Shown in pieces: positions 1 through 9,871 of a stretch of 64,000 bases of DNA. Every line of letters starts with the position of its first letter. Position 1 is the first letter of the stretch. The DNA comes from Drosophila pseudoobscura (lineage: Eukaryota; Arthropoda; Insecta; Diptera; Drosophilidae), in NCBI RefSeq assembly GCF_009870125.1, contig NC_046679.1, positions 19,406,001 to 19,470,000 on the forward strand, written 5' to 3'. The notes beneath the pieces are model-generated. The model did not search any database, was not told where the DNA came from, and was given only the letters and a program-made list of their open reading frames with translations. A program made the translations under genes and the position numbers.

Positions 1-395
1 ATCGGTGTGGGTTTTTTCAAAGGCGTAGCCTTGAATCTCCAATTTGTACCCGGTATCCAAACATACGTTGGCTCTGTCGGGGTCTTTGGCTTCTGCGTTG
101 TTGTCGTCCTGGCTCTGTAACGCTTCGGGTAGACATCCTCCCGTTTTGTGGGCACGGGATAGTAGCAGGCCTGCTCAATGTTCATGGACACACCTTTGGG
201 AAACGCTGATATCAATCCCTTGCTTAGCTGTCCCGTAAACTTTAAATTGGAGCCCGGGGGAAAGAGTACAAAGCGCTTTCGACGCGAAAAGACGCGTTCA
301 ACTACATGATTCAGCTCTGTCTGATTTTTCTCAGCCTGGGCTAAGGCCAAGGCGAGCAATTGTATGGTCAAGATGATCACCAGAACGCACCGCAT
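1..395 (-). CDS. DM4/12-family secreted protein, 5' part (runs off the window)
   Basis: The frame opens at an ATG at 395 and stays open to the window edge, so only about the first 131 residues are visible. Residues 1-20 form a hydrophobic signal peptide. They are followed by a stretch with a basic RRKR site at about residues 41-44, then FPPG, as in the neighbouring gene at 1001-2039. A Tyr/Pro-rich segment with YPKRY and Thr-rich linkers comes next. The two proteins align along the whole visible length, which supports DM4/12 family membership. The diagnostic Cys-containing domain should lie outside the window. The molecular function of the family is unknown; the signal peptide implies export. 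The neighbours show that it belongs to a tandem cluster. Confidence 0.8.
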   Translation of the reverse strand, partial: MRCVLVIILTIQLLALALAQAEKNQTELNHVVERVFSRRKRFVLFPPGSNLKFTGQLSKGLISAFPKGVSMNIEQACYYPVPTKREDVYPKRYRARTTTTQKPKTPTEPTYVWIPGTNWRFKATPLKKPTP

Positions 396-1000
396 AGCAG
401 AACACCACTGATTGAGAGATCGAGATCTGTGGCAGCTTGTGCCGATCAGACTACAATTGATTTGTTAACTAGTAAATGGAAATCAATGAGCTTCTGGGTG
501 TGAATTGTATAGTAAATACTTGAAAAAGCTTTCGGCTTTGAGTTCACTGGAAGAGTGTAGTAGAAAAAAAAACAAGCAAAGGTATTTTTTTTATTGGGTG
601 TGTAACATGGGTAAGAAATGGTAGTACCATCTACTTAGATTTCTTTATTTTCTGCCGTGATTTCCATAGATTCTAGTGGAAATTACTAAAGAGGTCACAC
701 CCTTTATTTTACAAATTTGTCTAATGACATTTACGATTCGATAAATGTATACCAGAGAGTGAAAATATTAAAGTGGTTTCACTTACATGTTCACATTAAT
801 ATGCAAATACTTTATTTAAATACTTTTTATATTTAAATTAAAAATATTTGACATTTAAATTAAATATATTTAAATGATAAAATAAATGTACATTCAAATA
901 AAATGTAATCCAAATTTGTTTATTATTTCATTTAAAAACGGAAAATTCAATTTAACTATGGTTTTGCTTCTTTCTCGGAGTGTTCATGGAATGAAATTAT
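396..1000. other. AT-rich intergenic spacer
   Basis: This spacer separates two minus-strand DM4/12 genes. It holds AT-rich runs built of repeated TTTAAAT-type words at about 805-920. There is also an AGGTCACACC stretch near 692-701 that resembles the Drosophila YGGTCACACTR core-promoter element. I see no coding frame or RNA gene in it. Confidence 0.5.
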
Positions 1001-2039
1001 TTATTCTACTCTACCGCTCAGCAGCCATATCAATAAGTTCATATTACATTTAGTTTTTAGTTCGGAAGCACAGGCATCAGCATCTTGATCCATAAGTCGA
1101 CTATATTCATCCTCCAGACCATCTAGTCGAGGCATACTGAAAACAAACATCCTCGTCAATCATTGTGAGAAGTGAAAGGTTGTTTAAAACTCACGTGAAA
1201 ACCACGCGCAGCATATCCTGCAACATGGAATATCCAGGAGGCAGAAGCAGACGTTTGCTGTCACAGATGGTTCGCAATATGCAGGACTTCATGTCAAGGT
1301 TAAACCTTTAAGAGGGGAAATGTAGTAAGCAAATTAATAGAAATAAAAGCTTAGTGTGTACCCACAAGGAACTCAGTTTGGTGAAGCGATCGAACAGATC
1401 CCTCCGATCTCTGTGACCATTATACTGATACGACTTCCAAGCACGGCTGGGTGTGGCGGGGATCAACTTGGCTCTCCACTGGGGAGCTGGTGTTATCCAC
1501 CTGGATTGATCTTGGCCTTTCCAGGGTCGATTTTGCCACTTTTGTTCTTGCAGCGTGGCATATTCACTCCACTGTTGCCACTTGGCTGGATTGGCATAGC
1601 TTTCATCATCGATTCGATACGTCTTAGGGGGTGATTGTCGCCACTTGGGTTCGGGCAAAGTCTGGGCCTTGAAACGCCAATCAGTACCGGGTATATACAC
1701 ATACGAATCGGGTAGTTTCACTGGTTTCTTCGTTGTCGTTTTCGGCAAATACCGCTTGGGATATATATCATTTACCGATCCTGGCACAGGAAAATATACA
1801 GCTTCCTCCAGCACAAATGTGATGCCACGCGGATAACTTGACAGCAGTCCTGTGGCTAAGTTGCAGGTGAACTTCAAAAATGTACCTGGCGGAAATATAA
1901 CAGCTCTTCTTTTTCGAGTAAACACTCGTTCTACAATAGAATTCAGTTGTGTTTTCTTTTCTTTGGCTAGCCCTTGTCCCAGACTTGGAGGAAATCCAGC
2001 AGACAATACCAGAAATACAAAGATCTGCGCTCGTAGCAT
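1001..2039 (-). CDS. DM4/12-family secreted protein
   Basis: There are three exons: 2039-1366, 1305-1195 and 1136-1001, joining in frame to 306 residues. Residues 1-21 are a signal peptide. A basic TRKRR site at about 41-45 precedes FPPG, then comes a YPKRY and Trp/Pro-rich middle region. The C-terminal DM4/12 domain starts at RRDLFDRFTKLSSLF and contains MKSCILRTICD, with two more cysteines near the end (DACASELKTKC). The first donor is TT|GTGGGT; using the nearby GTACAC donor would break the frame. The family is insect-specific and probably secreted, and its role is unknown. The gene is a close paralogue of the partial gene at 1-395 and a more distant one of that at 7335-8348. Confidence 0.88.
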
Positions 2040-2267
2040 CTTAAGTGTCCACGAGCTTGAGATTCAACTGAAAATTATAATAAAATTCAGGTACTCACTT
2101 GAGCTATCCGGGAGCTGTAAAGAGATAGCACAAATATTTACCCAGCACTGATTGATGTCTTGATTGATGTCCGACCCAATTCCTGCAGCAATTGTTGGAC
2201 TGGTGTACTTGGGATTTGACCAGTTTCCGTTTCTGACTCAAGCCGTACAGTTCTGCGTGATCTCAAA

Positions 2268-3032
2268 ATGAAACTCATTGGCTTAGCATCATTTATTTGC
2301 ATCTTTTCTTTTGTGGAATACTCGGAATCTTTAATCTGGCCATCATCCTCGAATTTGGGTGTAAGTAATAGCAGATGGGAATTCCAGGAGTATAATTCTC
2401 AATTTTCATTTTTAGCTAACTCTTTCAGTTTCTACGCCCATTGCCGAACTGTACCCAGAGCGTCGCATACTAATCGATTGGTGTTTCGCCATCTCCTACA
2501 ACTATCCATACAAACTGTCCGAATTCTACAGCATACCCATATGGCCGGGCTTTGCCAATAACAAAGCGAAACGTCATGTGCCACAATTGGAAGAAACGGA
2601 TGCCAACTTCTACACTAAATACGGACACGATGTGTTGTCGGGCATACATCCCAAGGATTTCTCAGCTGCCGAGCTATACGCCTTCCTCGAGGATACGCTG
2701 GCGGGCTATGGGTACCATGAGACATGCCTCCTGCGTAGTGTTTGCGAACTAGCCCAGCATCCGTTCGATGACAACCATCAGCATATGCTGACTGATTTTG
2801 TGACATTTGTCCTAAGGTCAGTATTTCCCCTAATACTCGTATGTAGAACCTGTCACAAATACCTTCCTACAGTCCCTCACAGCATGAAGGATTCCGGGAT
2901 GGTGAAACGGTCTACAAGCAGGCCTACGAGTTGGCCGAACAAGATGGGTTCCTAGGCAGGGACTGCCAGCAGCTGTATTCCCATTGTAAGCACGATATCT
3001 TACAGCACATAAGCCAAGTTATATTTCACTAG
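2268..3032 (+). CDS. DM4/12-family secreted protein
   Basis: Three exons (2268-2360, 2416-2816, 2873-3032) join in frame to 217 residues. A signal peptide occupies about residues 1-21. The second exon must start at 2416 (LTLSVSTPI) rather than at the stronger-looking CAG ending at 2428, because only 2416 keeps the frame. The protein then has NNKAKRH, a basic cleavage-like site. After it come HPKDFSAAELYAFLE and the CLLRSVCELA motif, and a last exon with GFLGRDCQQLYSHC. This is the short sub-type of DM4/12 protein, shared with the genes at 3168, 4028 and 5476. It lies in the same orientation as the next gene, 136 bases away. Function is unknown; secretion is inferred. Confidence 0.88.
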
Positions 3033-3167
3033 AACGAATAAAAAGCCTAGATGTAAATTGCAGTGTCTGTGTGCGTTTCATTAGCAACTGTTTTGAGCAC
3101 TAATTAACGCAGTGCGTCAGATTGTTATGTACTCATCGTGAGATTCCGGCTCTGGAGTCACAACAGA

Positions 3168-3860
3168 ATGTATCTCAAGCGCGTCCACTACATTTGTGCT
3201 CTGCTGTCACTAGTATTGCCATCGAGCTACGCGGAATTTCCTCTACTCTTTCCGGCCTCATCCGTGTACCAGGTTACCTCCTCTCTTTCCGTTCCGGTGG
3301 TTATACCCGATCGTAAGCTCTTCTGGGACTGGGGCCTCCAGATGAACTATGCTTTTCCCAACAAGCCCGCGTCCTTCTATGCCGCCACCATCTGGCCGGA
3401 TGAGTTCTCGCGGCGTGGCAAGCGTCATCTGCGTAATGAGACCACAAAATACATGCCCCACGGCAGCACCACAGATATGCATCCCAGCGACTTCACGGCC
3501 GGGGAGCTGTACGAGAGCCTGGAGAGTATGCTCTCGCGCTATGGCTTCGACGAGACCTGTCTGCTGCGCAGTGTTTGTGAGCTAGCCCGGCACCCCTTCG
3601 ACGATTCTCACCAGAACATGCTGACGGGTCTGCTGACCTTTACATTGACGTAAGTTGCTTTTTTAGTCTTAGAGGAAACCACATTGATTTCTTTCCCTTG
3701 CAGGCCATCCCTGCATGAGGCTTTTGCTCCCAGCGAGACCCTCTATAGGGCAGTATACGAGCATGCCGAGCAGCAGGGGTTTCTGGGTCAGGATTGTGCC
3801 AGTTTGTATCCCAATTGCACGGTGGACTTTCTAAGCGGCATAAGCAGACTGCTAAGCTAG
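3168..3860 (+). CDS. DM4/12-family secreted protein
   Basis: Two exons (3168-3649 and 3704-3860) give 212 residues. The first in-frame ATG is 3168 (MYLKRV). Residues 1-24 are a signal peptide, followed by LLFPASSVYQVTSSLSVPV. A dibasic RRGKR site lies at about 82-86, then HPSDFTAGELYESLE and CLLRSVCELA. The C-terminal exon carries GFLGQDCASLYPNC. The closest neighbour in sequence is the minus-strand gene at 4028-4769, which shares the same intron position and phase and points towards this gene. That suggests an old inverted duplication. Function is unknown; the family is expected to be extracellular. Confidence 0.9.
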
Positions 3861-4027
3861 CATTCAATTTTTAACTATTGAAGACACTAGCAATTTAAGG
3901 AACATATGAGATGATCAGAACTGAATGGTAATGATATATGTAGTCGGAGTAGCAGTCAGAGTCTCTTATTTAAATTTAAATAAATGGCACACACAATCGT
4001 AAGACTAGACTCCAAACCATTTTTATT

Positions 4028-4769
4028 TCATCTGACTATCCTGGTGACTAGATTGACAATATCCATCTCACAGCTGGGATAGGCACTTTGGCAGTCGCCA
4101 CCAAGGAAGCCAATCTGCTCGGCTCGTTCATAGATATCGCGATAGAGCTGTTCGCCAACCCCAAAGCCTTCATGCTGCGAGGGCCTAGAGTGGAGTAAAA
4201 AAACTGTCGATTAGTAACCGCACACTATATGGGGCTGGGCGCTTCACATACGTTAGCAGGAAGGTGATGACTTGCGTGACCAGACCGTATATGTGATCCT
4301 CGGCGAAGGGATGCAGCGACAGTTCGCAGACACTGCGCAGAAGGCAGGACCTGTGGTAACCGTAGTTCTCTAGCATATGCTCCAAGCCCACGTAGAGCTC
4401 TCCCGCGGTGATGTCACTGGGATGCAGGGCACTGTCCATCTGGCTGTTCAGTTGTCGCTTGGAACGACGTGACAGCTCATCCGCCCAAATGGTGGAGTTG
4501 TAGAAGGATGAAAGCAGATTGGGCAAATTGTAGTTCATCTGGAATCCCATGTCCATGAAGACCTTTGTTCGCGTTGGCAGATCGAGTGGTATCGATATGG
4601 ATGAGGTCACTTGCAGCGACGTCGATGCAGGAAACAACAACAGGCCATGTGTGTCTTTAACCGTAATCTGGCCGATGATCAGGACAATCAATATCAGGGC
4701 CGACAGGTTACCGTTGTTCTGCTTTGGGCGACGCATGGCGTTGTGAACCATTTCAAATCCACTGCACAT
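4028..4769 (-). CDS. DM4/12-family secreted protein
   Basis: Two exons (4769-4252 and 4184-4028) give 224 residues if the first ATG is used. ATGs at residues 7 and 12 are alternatives, and they would leave a shorter basic tail before the hydrophobic segment (about residues 23-41). LLLFPASTSLQVTSS follows, then the RRSKRQ site at about residue 105, HPSDITAGELYVGLE, CLLRSVCELS and a final GFLGGDCQSAYPSC. The long N-terminal extension means the hydrophobic part could act as a signal anchor. The gene converges with that at 3168-3860, leaving 167 bases between stop codons for both 3' ends. Confidence 0.88.
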
Positions 4770-5475
4770 CAGTCCCCGAACCGAACCGGGTTCTTCTTTG
4801 TCTATTTGGATCTTTAATTAGACAACTAGTAAATGAGCGGTGTGGAGCATTGACCAGTGGAGCATTCAGCGTGCGTGAGGAACAATTAGAGCGCTCCACA
4901 AAAAACCGCTGAAACTAGAACGCATGCTCCTCAAAAGATGTGGTCAGATGTGTTTTGATAAAGCGTGATCTTGGCAATCAATCGATCAATCTTTGTCATA
5001 TTTTTTACTTTTCTGCTTTTCGGCTAGAATCCCCTTTCATTATACCCGGTAGTTGTTGAGAACAAGGGTATATTGTATGTACAATGTACTTAAGATCCAC
5101 CTGGCTATTCTAATTCGAAATATATGACGCAGTAGGAAAAATAATTATTTATTCATTCCTAAACCACCAATAATCCTTTAGAGCCACATAAAATTCTCAT
5201 TGGAATAATTATTTTAGAGTAGCAGGCCTTTCATACATGGTTCAGCCATCGACTAAATCTATATATATTTTGTTTTCACTTTAACCGATGAAAGGCCATC
5301 AATTAACAGGAGAAACAAATCTGATTTGTTCTCCATGGGTGGAATCGAGTCATGTTCCCCCCAGCTGCCAATTTCTTAGGCAAACAAATATTGCGTTGTC
5401 TCTGGATGGTTCTCAAAGATGGTCCGAATTTGAACAGCACAATATTAGTTCCAAATTCGACTCAATACAAACAAG
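4770..5475. other. Divergent intergenic region between two DM4/12 genes
   Basis: This 0.7 kb lies between the minus-strand gene ending at 4769 and the plus-strand gene starting at 5476, so it should hold both promoters. No clear TATA box or Inr was recognised. It contains a short inverted repeat at 5041-5072 (listed separately). No coding frame is supported. Confidence 0.4.
5041..5072. repeat. Short TATACCC...GGGTATA inverted repeat
   Basis: TATACCC at 5041-5047 pairs with GGGTATA at 5066-5072 across an 18-base loop. Arms of this kind occur at many dispersed non-autonomous element remnants in Drosophila genomes. No target-site duplication or longer element body is visible, so this may be only a fragment. 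Confidence 0.35.
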
Positions 5476-6350
5476 ATGGTCCAAAGAGTTCAGCCATATC
5501 TGTGGCTCTGCCTCACAGTGATCTGCTGCCTCGCTTTTGTGGCGGGGCACACCAAGACCATCTATGGCTCAGATGAGAGCGAGAGCGGCAGCTGGAACAG
5601 CAGCCATACCACACTAAGTCGCTCGAAGCGAGTGGCCATCTTTGATGGTCAGGGCGTTGTCAAGGTGGGCATCGACATCGCCAGAGGAAGCAGCATCTAC
5701 CAAATGTCCATATCCTTTCTCCTCGCCATTTGCAGTTTGTGCCGAGTTTAGCTTATCCTGTGAAGCAAGTGGACAAGGATCAGTCGTTCTGGTGGTTCTT
5801 CAACTTTCAGTGCCAATGGATACCCACAACGATTCCGCTCTATTGGTGGAGTTTCTGGAACACAACCGCCTTCGTGTCCACAGCCCGTGAGTGGCGCAAG
5901 GATATGCAAACCAAGCTAAAGCATGATGAGGCACGCTCCTGGGTCTACGATGCCATCGAAACTGGCATGGAGCAGTAAGTGAATGGAACCATAGCTTCGA
6001 TCCGGATTCGTCGATATATCCACCTTTTTCTCCTTTTAGATTGGATGGCGACAACGGAAGTGTGTGCCTGCTGCGTAGTATCTGTGAGATATCCCAGCGC
6101 CCCTTCCAGAACAGCAACATTTTCAGCGAAATACTCAATGCGGTCTTGGTGTAAGTACATCTGGTCTCATTGAAAGGGCTCACCTCTTCATAATCACCTG
6201 ATCCACAGACCCACGCTGGACAATGTGGCGGGGAAGTATCTGCACGCCAGGGATGCGGGACGTGCTGGTGCGGACTGTGCAAAGACCTTCAACGACTGCA
6301 GTCCGATACTGTGGACCCTGGTCACGAATATGGCAAAGAATCCCTTCTGA
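5476..6350 (+). CDS. DM4/12-family secreted protein
   Basis: Four exons (5476-5664, 5736-5974, 6040-6150, 6209-6350) join in frame to 226 residues. The first exon encodes a signal peptide (about residues 1-24) and an acidic Ser-rich stretch ending in SRSKR, a dibasic site at about 51-55. The second exon has FVPSLAYPVKQ and a Trp-rich segment. The third carries CLLRSICEIS, which matches the CLLRSVCEL motif of the other family members. The last exon has two cysteines (DCAKTFNDC). The order signal, basic site and Cys domain supports DM4/12. It has one more intron than the other short members, so it is a divergent branch of the cluster. Function is unknown. Confidence 0.85.
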
Positions 6351-6458
6351 ATAAAGTCTACCAATCTATAGTCCAAAATTTTTTTATTTAATTTTTATCC
6401 GACAGATCCAGACCTTCTAAATTGGTTGTTTCAGTTTGAGTTCCGTTACTCTTCTGGT

Positions 6459-7145
6459 CTATTTCTTCCGCAGGGCACGCAGCCGGAACTCGGCCCACAT
6501 CTCGCACATCATTGGACGTCTATAGCAAGCACATTCGCTGAGGGGCAGGGCACCGGGTTTGAGTCGTCGACACTCTGAGAATGAGGGGTAGGGAGTCAAG
6601 GGCTTGCGGCAGTCCGAGGGCACTGGGTAGCGTGTGCAGTCGGGAGGAATGCGACCCTTCTTGTGGCAGCGACGCTTCACCTTCGGACAATCCCCCTCCT
6701 CGGGACATGGTGGCGGCCCGCAGGCGGTCTTGGGTTTGCGGTGCTTGCGGCGTTTTACTGGCGGCCCCTTCGCCAGGGCGAAGCAGCAGATCTTCTTCTT
6801 CTTTATCTTGAGGGGCGGACACGAGACCCAGGTCTGCCAGTACTTGCGCTTAGCCTTGTCTGACTCCACGTAGTAGATGTCGTCAAATCGGGGATTGAAC
6901 GGACAGTACGAGTCCCCCTCTTGGCAGAAGGGGTTCAGCCACATCGACTTGAACTTCTTTGGCTTCTTCTTCTTGGGCGGTGCCTGCATTTCCGGCTTTC
7001 CGCAGGGGTATTTTAATGGCTTGGGGCATTTATCAACCCCTTTTTCGCACCCCTCAAACGTTGACGACAAACGAAAGCAGTTCTTCACGGCGCAAATTAA
7101 ACTTTGGGGCCGTAAAAAACCTCTTGCTGTGGAAAAGCCGACCAT
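6459..7145 (-). CDS. Cys-rich basic protein, DUF1431-like
   Basis: A single uninterrupted exon of 228 residues starts at ATG 7145. The protein is very rich in Lys, Arg, Pro and Cys. It carries the order FKSMWLNPFC, CPFNPRFDDIYY, YWQTWVSCPPL, KKKICCF, then a Lys/Arg-Pro region. It ends with PYPSFSECRR, ECACYRRP and CEMWAEF. This pattern matches, from memory, the Drosophila-specific DUF1431 cysteine-rich proteins, several of which are testis-expressed. It is not related to the DM4/12 genes on either side. Its stop lies 109 bases from the stop of the plus-strand gene at 5476-6350, so the two are convergent. A sperm role is an inference only. Confidence 0.75.
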   Translation of the reverse strand: MVGFSTARGFLRPQSLICAVKNCFRLSSTFEGCEKGVDKCPKPLKYPCGKPEMQAPPKKKKPKKFKSMWLNPFCQEGDSYCPFNPRFDDIYYVESDKAKRKYWQTWVSCPPLKIKKKKICCFALAKGPPVKRRKHRKPKTACGPPPCPEEGDCPKVKRRCHKKGRIPPDCTRYPVPSDCRKPLTPYPSFSECRRLKPGALPLSECACYRRPMMCEMWAEFRLRALRKK

Positions 7146-7334
7146 TTTTGTAAAAATTTTGTTTGAGGCTTACAACCAATTTCAATTCCAAAAAGTTTTC
7201 ACGGAGAAAAAATTTTGAATTTCGGAAAAACAAAATAAATTTGCTTTCCGGGCCGGCCCCGATACTGAACTGAGACTATTCCCTTCGCTGCATTACCCTT
7301 CCCAATGACACACCGTTGAGATTCATTTCACAGG

Positions 7335-8348
7335 CTACTGGGTTCTGTATTTATTCATGTTCTGTGTGAGGAAATCCAGAACTCTGTATGGGCAGCTAAG
7401 GGCATAGAAATGAGCACAGTCCCTGATATCCATGCGGTGCCTGTACTTTCCATCTGTCACCTCATCGGGCACCCTAAAGCCGGGGATTGGATCTTACTCA
7501 AGTGTTTTATTTCCCCTTTTTGTTATACTCACGTCAGTATAATCCGCATAAGATCCTCCATTAGGAAGCCTCCATTAAGCCGTGACCTCAATTCACACAT
7601 GGCTCGCTTTATGCAGCTTCTGATGTCCAACTGGAAACTAAAAGGAAACATAGATTTAATTGGCATTAGACATCTTTATTATCCCAATGCTTACACTCGT
7701 CCCATGTCCTCGAGTTGGTCGAATATCGCTCTACGTTCTCTATAGCCGCGATGTAACTTCCAATTGGGAACATGCGACCAGGACTCATAGGCCTCCTCAT
7801 CGTATTGAGCCTGTCGATGCATTTTCCATGGTGTGGTAGTGGACAAGTGCCAGGGAGTTTGATAAAACGAATTCGCATCGAGATGGGAACTGAAAATTTT
7901 CATTTGGTATTTGTAGTTGTACATTTATATAATTTCGGTATAAATTTTACCTGGAATACGGCACAGTTCTGTGTATCGGTGTGTGCGGTATATCTGTATA
8001 TTTAGCCCATCCTTGATTGTCATACCAATCCCAACGTCGCTGGGTAGATGGTTTAGGTCTGAGGCGTTTCAGTATCTTCGGCTGCCAACCTTCGACTGTA
8101 TCCGGTAAAGGGATATACATATCAAATTCCAGACTATATTGTAGGCCACTTGGTCTTCCGCCCACGATGATCTTGGTTAAGGCAGCAGTCAACAAAAGCG
8201 AGGCCTTGTCTGGGAAGACAAGCCCTCGCACTCGCCGCGACAGCAGGACATCCTGTAGGGCTACAGATTTGTCGGACAATTCCGTTTGATTTCTCAAAGC
8301 CGCCCAGACGGTGTGGAGATAAAGGAGTACCAAAGTAACGCACCTCAT
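7335..8348 (-). CDS. DM4/12-family secreted protein
   Basis: Four exons (8348-7951, 7889-7695, 7637-7533, 7473-7335) join in frame to 278 residues. The first ATG in frame is 8348 (MRCVTLVLL), which starts a signal peptide of about 17 residues. A basic SRRVRG site at about residues 37-42 is followed by a domain with YIPLPDTVEGWQPK and a Trp/His-rich middle. The DM4/12 signature comes next: YRERRAIFDQLEDMGRVFQLD, then SCIKRAMCEL, and a last exon with DCAHFYALSC. It is a long-type member like the genes at 1-395 and 1001-2039, but separated from them by short-type members and by the DUF1431-like gene. Function is unknown. Confidence 0.87.
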
Positions 8349-8647
8349 CCCGACGTACCCAGAAGTCAACTGATCTGACACCAACCGGCCTGTCCAAGAA
8401 AATTAGCGCCAGACGACAGAAGTGCGCTAATTGATCCAGAACCGAGCTCTTACAGCACTTTGGCCGACAACGTAGGCCTCTGATAATTTGTATGCTTACA
8501 TGTCACATGAATAACAGAGATAAAATATTAGTGTTGTTTTCATCATCGTTGAGAGAAGACAGAAAATTTGTATACACATTTCTAGTTATCATTTTAAACA
8601 AGATTTTTAACGAAAAATCTTCTTTCAAAAAATTTTAAGTATACAAA

Positions 8648-9007
8648 ATGGTAAACAGGTATTGCAGAAATTTGCTTAACCGTTGCATAGGGCTGATGCG
8701 GGCCAACATCCAGAAGGTTCACATCGTTCACCGTGGCCAAAGCCAGCAGCCTGCAGTAGCCACCTCCTTGACCGTGGAGAAGAGGAACAAGTATCGCTCC
8801 ACGTGGGAGCAGGAAGAGTTCAATCATAGGCGCACTGTAGATTATAGTGCTAGCCAAAGCAACGCCAGCGGAGATCGCAGCTACGATGGAACGTGGGTTA
8901 ACTTCCCTACGGGTCGTCGCTCGTTTATCAATCGTCCAAGCACGGCCAAGCCCTGTAACGATAAAGCCAAGGCGTTCCTTCGCCAGTGGGCAAACCAAAA
9001 CGATTGA
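8648..9007 (+). CDS. Small basic protein of unknown function
   Basis: An intronless frame of 119 residues begins at ATG 8648 and has an AATAAA-type signal at about 9040. The protein is basic and hydrophilic, rich in Arg, Asn, Gln and Ser, with no signal peptide, membrane segment or known motif. The codon choice (many GCC and AAG codons) is coding-like and the frame is much longer than expected in this AT-rich stretch. I do not recognise it. Together with the next small gene it sits between a DM4/12 gene and GTPBP3. A small lineage-restricted protein, possibly testis-biased, is a guess. Confidence 0.6.
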   Translation: MVNRYCRNLLNRCIGLMRANIQKVHIVHRGQSQQPAVATSLTVEKRNKYRSTWEQEEFNHRRTVDYSASQSNASGDRSYDGTWVNFPTGRRSFINRPSTAKPCNDKAKAFLRQWANQND

Positions 9008-9157
9008 TACTCGTAACTGTCAACTGAGCTATCTTTGAAATAAACAGAGTAAGCTATTGCATAAAATTAATCCTAAACTAAATTTCACAATACTTGTTTA
9101 GGACGCACAAATAAAATTTATCCATAGCTTTACTGTTGATATCTTACAACTTTGCAG

Positions 9158-9418
9158 ATGTCACTGTTTGCCTTTGTGGGCCAACTGGCTCGGTGCACCT
9201 ATTTGCCGCCGATCCCACTTCTGCTCTCGCGAATACGTGGTCCGCGGAATATACCCCATATGCCCATCAAAGGTCCCAGGGACTTTGAATACTGGCGTCG
9301 TTTAAAACGCAAGAACCCATCTAAGCCGACACGGTTGCCAAAAGTCAAACCCGCACCACGCCGAGGGTCCAGAAGGAAAACAATTCCCAAAAAAATAGAA
9401 AAACGAACAGAAAAGTAA
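9158..9418 (+). CDS. Small strongly basic protein of unknown function
   Basis: A frame of 86 residues starts at ATG 9158, 150 bases after the previous gene. Residues 1-30 are moderately hydrophobic (MSLFAFVGQL and PPIPLLLSRI) and could be a short targeting sequence. The rest is Lys/Arg/Pro-rich, including RRLKRKNPSK and a PRRGSRRKTIPKK tail. An AATAAA lies at about 9535. The sequence just before the ATG (TTTGCAG) looks like a splice acceptor, so this could instead be the last exon of a transcript that includes the gene at 8648, although the first frame already ends in a stop. No homologue is recognised. Confidence 0.5.
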   Translation: MSLFAFVGQLARCTYLPPIPLLLSRIRGPRNIPHMPIKGPRDFEYWRRLKRKNPSKPTRLPKVKPAPRRGSRRKTIPKKIEKRTEK

Positions 9419-9722
9419 GAAGAAAAGGGGAACATCGGTCACAGCCGATAGCCGATATTATATTGTTCATTAGAACAACTAAGGACCTAAATCAACGACA
9501 TCTAAATTTACTGTAATGCTAGAACCTGACTAAAAATAAAAACTCAATTATAACATTATTGAACAAGGGCTATTGAAATGAGGCCTTCCTATAAAAAAAA
9601 GATTTCTTCCCGGGAAAGTACGATTCATGACTCAAATGAGTTTGCGCGTTGATTCTTTTTAAATTTTAAATTTAAAACGAGGAATATGTATGATGGAACT
9701 GGTGTAACTCGTGAGTATATTT

Positions 9723-9826
9723 ACGGTATATGAGACGGTATATTTTGAAAATGAGACGATATATTTTGGTATATTTCTGAATGTCAGACGGTATATTTTA
9801 TCAATGGGTCCGCGGTAACACTGATG
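9723..9826 (+). promoter_or_regulatory. Repeated GGTATATTT elements and CGGTAACACTG: probable GTPBP3 core promoter
   Basis: Four spaced copies of GGTATATTT or close variants, three of them preceded by GAGACG- or CAGACG-like words, lie at about 9723-9800. A CGGTAACACTG box follows at about 9812-9822, 50 bases before the GTPBP3 ATG. These resemble two TATA-less Drosophila core-promoter motifs, KTYRGTATWTTT and YGGTCACACTR, the second with one mismatch. Such pairs are typical of housekeeping genes. Confidence 0.6.
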
Positions 9827-9871
9827 GTAACTTAAACCCCCAACAAAATAAATAATTATTGTGGTTCTTGT

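Noticed and set aside
2421-2428. TCTTTCAG as the acceptor of the first intron of the 2268-3032 gene
   Set aside because: It breaks the reading frame. The upstream TTTTTAG ending at 2415 keeps it and restores LTLSVSTPI.
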